Shown here: positions 59,459-64,000 of the stretch, in pieces
Layout of the letters: each line of letters starts with the position of its first letter
Numbering within the stretch: position 1 is the stretch's first letter
DNA from: JBGASG01 sp046328035
Lineage (GTDB): Bacteria; Cyanobacteriota; Vampirovibrionia; Obscuribacterales; Obscuribacteraceae
Assembly (NCBI GenBank): GCA_046328035.1
Contig: JAXLXI010000022.1
Span: 1-64,000 of the forward strand
Direction: 5' to 3'
Length of the DNA stretch: 64,000 nt
Notes under the pieces: generated by a model
Seen by the model: the letters and a program-made list of their open reading frames with translations, nothing else
What the model was told of the DNA's origin: nothing
Database searches by the model: none
Position numbers and translations under genes: made by a program

Positions 59459-60733
59459 TCAGCTGCGGGGCTCGTTTGGTACCGCAAGTAGTGGCTGCTC
59501 GATATTGTTTTTTTCCGGCGCCGCATCTTCGAGCGCTGTCTCGCTGGACTCTACCTGTTTGGATGTATGAACAGTGTAGCGCCGGCCCTTCCAACTTACC
59601 CTGGTTCCGCTGAGCACCAGGTATGCAGCGTGGAAATAGAGGACGACGACGGTGAGCGCCCCAAAGGGAAGCAGGAAGAAATGCGCAGTGGTGACGCCGC
59701 GGTAGTGCTCTGAGGTGCGCTTGTACCAGAGGTAGAGTCCAACCATGGAGAGGATCGCCAGCCCCGTGCAGGTTGGCAACTCGGGGAAAACATCACCGGA
59801 CAGCCAGTAGCTCGTCACCGCCGCCAGATTAATCCAGGGCATGATGATGCCGGAGGTAAGCAGCAAAACTACCAATACCAAAAATAGCAAGTTGCACTCA
59901 ATCAGAGCGTAGAGATTTTTCGTCCAGCCGTTCCACAAGGATTGCAGATCGGTGTACATGCGCACCGAATAGAGAAGGCGACCGTCGGCCGACATCACCC
60001 GGTGTCTGTTTGACTTGATGACGCGAGCCAGCGAGATGTCGTCGAGAATCTGATCGTGCACGCTCTCGTGTCCGCCGACGCTCTCGTAAATGCCACGCTG
60101 CACAAGAATGTATTGTCCGTATGCATAAGCACGGTCGTGGGTTTTTTCGTTGATCGTGTTGTACGGATCGCCGCACAAGAAAGACCCGAGCAGAACCGGC
60201 ATGACCAGCCGCTCCCAGAAGCTTCCCAGTTCCTGCACCGGCATGAAAGAGATCAACTCGGCGTTGTTTCTCAGCGCATAAGAAACTGAATAACGCAAAG
60301 AATGCGGTGTGTGGCATGTGTCGGCATCGGTGAACAAATACCAGGTGCTGTCCGGTGCGGTGTGTTTGCAGGCGGTGACCAGAGCATTGCACTTGCCGAT
60401 CCATCCAGGCGGCGTCGGCGATCCGTAAGCGTAATGCACGTGCTCGTTGCCGGCAGCGATCGCTTTGATTATTTCACCGGTGTTGTCGGTCGAGCGGTCA
60501 TCGACTGCCACCACTTCGTAATGTGGGTAATCTTGTCGCGCTAGAGATTCGAGACAACGACCGATCTTGCCGCCTTCATTGCGGGCCGGTACAAGCACGG
60601 AGACGAAGGGCAGTTGCTCATCCGGCAAACTGTTTTCGTCCAGACGGCGAAAGTAGGTGAAAAAGAGAAACGTCAGGCCGAAGCACACGAGACATAGCGT
60701 CGTGTGTAGAACAAAATAAATGAGCAAGGTCAT
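59459..60733 (-). CDS. Family 2 glycosyltransferase, membrane-anchored
   Basis: GT-A fold inverting glycosyltransferase. One N-terminal helix (LIYFVLHTTLCLVCFGLTFL) precedes the catalytic domain: VSVLVPARNEGGKIGRCLES, VVAVDDRSTDNTGEIIKA, PPGWIGKCNALVTAC, the DxD-like TDADTCHTP and QILDDISLARVIK; three more C-terminal helices follow. This arrangement (GKxNAL with PxGWxGK) resembles CrtQ-like and hopanoid-associated enzymes, but acceptor and donor are not known. 424 residues; a cytoplasmic tail rich in Glu, Val and Asn ends the protein. Confidence 0.85.
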   Translation of the reverse strand: MTLLIYFVLHTTLCLVCFGLTFLFFTYFRRLDENSLPDEQLPFVSVLVPARNEGGKIGRCLESLARQDYPHYEVVAVDDRSTDNTGEIIKAIAAGNEHVHYAYGSPTPPGWIGKCNALVTACKHTAPDSTWYLFTDADTCHTPHSLRYSVSYALRNNAELISFMPVQELGSFWERLVMPVLLGSFLCGDPYNTINEKTHDRAYAYGQYILVQRGIYESVGGHESVHDQILDDISLARVIKSNRHRVMSADGRLLYSVRMYTDLQSLWNGWTKNLYALIECNLLFLVLVVLLLTSGIIMPWINLAAVTSYWLSGDVFPELPTCTGLAILSMVGLYLWYKRTSEHYRGVTTAHFFLLPFGALTVVVLYFHAAYLVLSGTRVSWKGRRYTVHTSKQVESSETALEDAAPEKNNIEQPLLAVPNEPRS

Positions 60734-60989
60734 AACGTTTCTATTCCGCTGACTTCAGCATGCCACCACCGGTGGTGGAGGCGCCATTCAGTTGTTTCCT
60801 GGATCCAAAAGTCTCGCAAATCTCTGCAGCACACTGTATCTGTGATCGTATCATTAGGACAGTTGTGGGAATCCGCGGGGTTTCCACATTCTTTTAAACT
60901 AAAGTCGAGCCGAGCCGGACCGGCTGCCTCAAAGGTACGTGGGTGGCGTACTTCTGGCAATAAGCGCGCTCGTAAAATTTACACGATGC

Positions 60990-61457
60990 TCATGAGAGGA
61001 GCGCTACGGCGTGGACGGCAATCGCTTCGCCGCGTCCGAGAAACCCCAGTCCTTCGTTGGTTGTGGCTTTCACATTAACCTTATCCCAATCAATGCCCAT
61101 GGCGGCCGCCAGGGACTCGCGCATGACCGCAAAATAGGGCGACAGCTTGGGTTTCTCACAAATGATTACGCTGTCCACATGTTCAATCTTCAGTTTCTTA
61201 TCTGCAATCGACCGCATGCAGTCTTCCAGCATTAAAATGCTGCGCACGCCGGCAAACTGCGGATCGTTGGGTGGAAAGCGCATACCGATGTCGCCCAATC
61301 CCGCCGCCCCCAGAAGCGCATCGATTATCGCGTGCGTCAGTGCGTCACCATCGGAATGACCGTGCAGACCCAGTTCGTATGGGATAGCGATGCCGCCCAG
61401 AATTAGAGCGCGCCCCGGAACCAGCGGATGAACATCGTATCCATTACCGATGCGCAT
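60990..61457 (-). CDS. ispF: 2-C-methyl-D-erythritol 2,4-cyclodiphosphate synthase
   Basis: MEP-pathway enzyme for isoprenoid precursors, a zinc homotrimer. The metal ligands are in RIGNGYDVHPLVPG (Asp, His) and HGHSDGDALTHAIIDALLG; further family blocks are GDIGMRFPPNDPQFAG and VNVKATTNEGLGFLGRGEAIAVHA, split as VNVKATTNEGLGF and LGRGEAIAVHA. 155 residues, typical. It lies directly (3 bases) after the biotin carboxylase gene, so the two are probably co-transcribed. Confidence 0.97.
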   Translation of the reverse strand: MRIGNGYDVHPLVPGRALILGGIAIPYELGLHGHSDGDALTHAIIDALLGAAGLGDIGMRFPPNDPQFAGVRSILMLEDCMRSIADKKLKIEHVDSVIICEKPKLSPYFAVMRESLAAAMGIDWDKVNVKATTNEGLGFLGRGEAIAVHAVALLS

Positions 61458-61460
61458 GCC

Positions 61461-63323
61461 TTAGTTCTTTCCGATGACGACCATCACTTCAGATAGCTCG
61501 ACCGTGTCGCCGGTTTTCACTTTCAGCGTTTCAACCAGTCCGTCGCGGTCCGCCAGCACATCTGATTCCATTTTCATGGCTTCAAAAATCAGCAAGCGCT
61601 GCCCTTGTTTTACCGTTTGACCGATCTCCACCAGCACTTCTTTGACCAGTCCGTGCATTTGAGCGCGGATCTCTCCGGTGCCTTCGGACAGGGCTTTTTT
61701 AGGGCGCGCAGCCGCTGTTCTCACCGGGGTCTGTGATTTGGTGCCGCCGGAACCAGCGGCAATCCTGGGTGCGGATGCGGGAGTCTCTCCCGGTGTCCGC
61801 AATTCCGCCACTGTCACTTTGAAGTGTTTCTGGTTAACCTCGACTTCGAATTTGCGCTCGTTGCAGCGCTCAAGTGCAGTTAGCTCCGGCTCGGTGGCGG
61901 GCGCGGCCGGCTTAGCGGCTGCGTCTGATTTGCCATTGCCGTTGCCGTTGCCAATGATCGCCGGCGCCGGCGCTTTCATGCGCTGACGAAACTCGGTTTC
62001 GATGTAGTTGGTGTAAACGCGACCTTGCAGAAAGGTTTCGTCTTCCAGGGCGAGCAGATGGAACGGAATGGTGGTTGCCACGCCTTCGATGATGAACTCT
62101 CTCAGCGCCACGCGCGACCGCTCAATAGCCTCTTCGCGGGTGCGTCCCCAGACGACCAGTTTGGCCAGCAAAGAGTCGTAGAAGGGCAAAATCTGGTAGC
62201 CCGAATAGCAGGCGCTGTCGACGCGCACCCAGGGCATGTTCGGCTCGACATAGCGATGCACGGTGCCCGGAGACGGCATAAACTGCTTGAACGGATCTTC
62301 GGCGTTGATGCGAAACTCGATCGAGTGTCCTCGGAAAGTCACATCTTCCTGTTTGATTGACAGCGGCTCGCCTTGCGCGATGCGAATCTGTTCTTTGACG
62401 ATATCGATGCCGGTGACGAATTCGGTGACCGGATGCTCGACCTGGACGCGCGTGTTCATCTCCAGAAAGTAATAATCTTTGCCGGCGACCAGTCCCTCAA
62501 CCGTTCCGGCGGAGGTATATCCGATCGATTTAGCACCCAGAACCGCCGCGTCCAGCAAGGTCTTTCTGACTGCTGCGGGCAGGTTGGCGGCCGGACTTTC
62601 TTCGATCAGTTTCTGGTGGCGTCTTTGTGTCGAACAGTCGCGTTCGCCCAGGTGCAGGACGTTTCCGTGTTCGTCGGCGAGAATTTGCACTTCGATGTGG
62701 CGCGGATGATCCAGATACTTCTCCAGATAGACTTCACCGCTGCCGAAATAGCTGGCGCCTTCACGCTGCGCTCCGGCAAGCGCCTGTTCCACATCCTCTT
62801 CCTTGCGCACGACGCGCAGCCCACGGCCGCCGCCGCCGGCACTGGCTTTGATCGCCACCGGATAACCGTATTTGGTGCACAGCTCTTTGACTTTGTCCGG
62901 ATCGGTTATCGGGTCTGTGGTGCCTGGAACCACCGGCACACCCGCCTTTTCCATCATGCGCCGCGATTCGATTTTGCTGCCCATGGCCGTGATCACGTCG
63001 GGCTTCGGACCGATGAAGGTGATACCTTCTCTGGTGCAAGCTCTGGCAAAGTCCGCGTTCTCGGCGAGAAAGCCATAACCAGGGTGAACGGCGTCGGCGC
63101 CGGCGCGCTTGGCGAGCGACAAAATCTGTTCGATGTCGAGATAAACTTTGCCCGGTTGTCCTTCCAGAAGCCAGGCTTCGTCGGCTAACTGCACATGCCG
63201 CGATAACCGGTCTACTTCGGAAAACACCGCGACAGCTTTAATGTTGAGTTCGCGGCAAGCGCGGATGACCCGCACTGCAATCTCACCGCGGTTGGCAATC
63301 AGGATTTTTTTGAACGTCTTCAT
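61461..63323 (-). CDS. Biotin carboxylase fused to a biotin carrier domain (acyl-CoA carboxylase alpha subunit)
   Basis: ATP-dependent carboxylase subunit that charges biotin with bicarbonate and hands it to a carboxyltransferase, likely acting on acetyl- or propionyl-CoA. The carboxylase part (about residues 1-450) opens KILIANRGEIAVRVIRACR and has IKASAGGGGRGLRVV (ATP grasp loop), LGERDCSTQRRHQKLIEE and FLEMNTRVQVEHPVTE. A linker with a short Gly/Asn repeat and Ala/Pro-rich part (about 455-545) leads to the biotinyl domain with FEAMKMESDVLADRDG, whose lysine takes biotin. 620 residues. No carboxyltransferase gene is in the window, so the substrate stays uncertain. Followed by ispF. Confidence 0.92.
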   Translation of the reverse strand: MKTFKKILIANRGEIAVRVIRACRELNIKAVAVFSEVDRLSRHVQLADEAWLLEGQPGKVYLDIEQILSLAKRAGADAVHPGYGFLAENADFARACTREGITFIGPKPDVITAMGSKIESRRMMEKAGVPVVPGTTDPITDPDKVKELCTKYGYPVAIKASAGGGGRGLRVVRKEEDVEQALAGAQREGASYFGSGEVYLEKYLDHPRHIEVQILADEHGNVLHLGERDCSTQRRHQKLIEESPAANLPAAVRKTLLDAAVLGAKSIGYTSAGTVEGLVAGKDYYFLEMNTRVQVEHPVTEFVTGIDIVKEQIRIAQGEPLSIKQEDVTFRGHSIEFRINAEDPFKQFMPSPGTVHRYVEPNMPWVRVDSACYSGYQILPFYDSLLAKLVVWGRTREEAIERSRVALREFIIEGVATTIPFHLLALEDETFLQGRVYTNYIETEFRQRMKAPAPAIIGNGNGNGKSDAAAKPAAPATEPELTALERCNERKFEVEVNQKHFKVTVAELRTPGETPASAPRIAAGSGGTKSQTPVRTAAARPKKALSEGTGEIRAQMHGLVKEVLVEIGQTVKQGQRLLIFEAMKMESDVLADRDGLVETLKVKTGDTVELSEVMVVIGKN

Positions 63324-63503
63324 TTCTCGTACACGGTCTTTAGCCGCTGTTGGAGCCTCTCTCGATAACTCTAATTGAAAAACATATAGAACATATTAGA
63401 AAAGTAATAGCGATACATGCAGACAGGGCCGCGAGCAATCGCCATTTCCGTTTAGTACCATGACGGACCGAGCTAATAGAGACACTTCACAAGGACTTCT
63501 GCC

Positions 63504-64000
63504 GTGACTTTCTCCAACGTATTCATCCCTGGTGCCGGCTTCATGGGTTCAGCTATCGGCTACTTAGTAGCCTCCAAGACCGATGCCAAAGTGACCTTAT
63601 GCGATATACATCCCAACGCCATCGAAAAGGCTCAGTCCGCCGTCGAGAAATACGGCAAGTCGTCTCTGGAGAAAGGCTTCATCACCCAGGAAAAGCTGGA
63701 TGAAGCCAAGAAACGCATTCATTATTCCGAAAACTATAAGGATGCTGAGGCGGCAGATCTGGTCATCGAGGCGATCGCTGAAGATGTAAAGATCAAGCAC
63801 GATCTGTTTCGTCATCTCGATCAAACCTGCAATCCGGGCGCAGTCTTCGCGTCCAATACCTCATCCCTGTCGATTACGCAGTTGGCGGCGGCGACCAAGC
63901 GTTCCAAAAAATTCATCGGCATGCACTTCTTCTCGCCTGCCCATGTGATGAAGCTTCTCGAGCTGATCCCAGGGTACGACACGTCTGACGAAACGATGGA
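63504..64000 (+). CDS. 3-hydroxyacyl-CoA dehydrogenase (N-terminal part, cut by window edge)
   Basis: NAD-dependent enzyme of fatty-acid oxidation or butanoate metabolism. GTG at 63504 with CAAGGA eleven bases upstream starts a Rossmann domain: VFIPGAGFMGSAIGYLVA, VTLCDIHPNAIEKA, then VIEAIAEDVKIKHDLF, FASNTSSLSITQLA and FIGMHFFSPAHVMKLLEL, where NTSSL and HFFSPxxVM.L.E are the family signatures. About 165 residues are visible; the window ends inside the gene. The divergent gap from the biotin carboxylase gene (63324-63503) is AT-rich and could hold promoters for both. Confidence 0.93.
   Translation, partial: MTFSNVFIPGAGFMGSAIGYLVASKTDAKVTLCDIHPNAIEKAQSAVEKYGKSSLEKGFITQEKLDEAKKRIHYSENYKDAEAADLVIEAIAEDVKIKHDLFRHLDQTCNPGAVFASNTSSLSITQLAAATKRSKKFIGMHFFSPAHVMKLLELIPGYDTSDETM

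Noticed and set aside
62373..63188. 271-codon open frame antisense to the biotin carboxylase
   Set aside because: Shadow frame with no recognisable protein pattern.
1..64000. CRISPR array, prophage, transposase or rRNA/tRNA genes
   Set aside because: I looked for direct repeats with spacers, integrase or transposase motifs, and tRNA T-loops and saw none.

Overview
The window reads as a chromosome segment from a Gram-negative bacterium with a moderate-to-high G+C content. It carries lipid A/LPS core genes (kdtA, lpxK, a GT9 heptosyltransferase), so an outer membrane is likely. It also carries traits shared with cyanobacteria and their non-photosynthetic relatives: a BtpA-family protein, an RRM-type RNA-binding protein, a cyanobacterial-style HNH endonuclease, AMIN-domain amidase and many TPR and Ser/Thr kinase proteins. 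My best guess, by inference only, is a member of the Melainabacteria/Vampirovibrionia (Obscuribacterales-like). No rRNA, tRNA, CRISPR array, transposase or prophage was seen.

Layout. 0-9 kb: uvrA (5' part), a DUF445 membrane protein, a TPR protein, ftsZ with a strong terminator, an orphan AbiEi/DUF6088-type regulator, a GNAT enzyme and the membrane pyrophosphatase hppA. 9-20 kb: an AMIN/amidase_3 cell-wall hydrolase, murI, a family-4 uracil-DNA glycosylase, a TPM-domain protein, a zinc-ribbon Ser/Thr kinase, hemW and a second TPR protein. 20-25.5 kb: a minus-strand rpsB-tsf-pyrH-frr-glmS cluster with structured leaders. 25.5-34.3 kb: HNH endonuclease, priA, a kdtA-lpxK-heptosyltransferase operon with ATGA overlaps, and a CDP-alcohol phosphatidyltransferase. 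35-45 kb: a dual-specificity-type phosphatase, a diacylglycerol-kinase-type lipid kinase, a tandem kinase-fold protein, gyrB, ribF-recF and a second zinc-ribbon Ser/Thr kinase.

45.2-56 kb is the most distinctive metabolic region: two divergent gene sets encoding kynurenine catabolism. Leftward run 3-hydroxyanthranilate dioxygenase, ACMS decarboxylase, kynureninase, kynurenine monooxygenase, kynurenine formamidase and a BtpA-family protein, tightly packed and partly overlapping. Rightward run a RidA-type (2-aminomuconate deaminase-like) protein, an aminomuconate-semialdehyde-type dehydrogenase, an SDR lacking the YxxxK motif, a saccharopine/lysine-dehydrogenase-like enzyme and a ClpP-fold serine protease. 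The opening dioxygenase (TDO/IDO) and the oxalocrotonate branch are not in the window.

55.9-57.2 kb carries an unusual concentration of frameshifts (end of the protease gene and a whole thioredoxin-fold gene), which may be sequence error or real decay. 57.3-64 kb: an M20 peptidase, RRM protein, GT2 glycosyltransferase, ispF, a biotin carboxylase-BCCP fusion and the start of a 3-hydroxyacyl-CoA dehydrogenase.

Across the whole window a short, partly palindromic element (core ACGCGAAAAAC, usually followed after 8-12 bases by TTCGCG or a variant) recurs about 15 times between genes, nearly always just past a stop codon. This is the clearest structure not explained by ordinary gene annotation.
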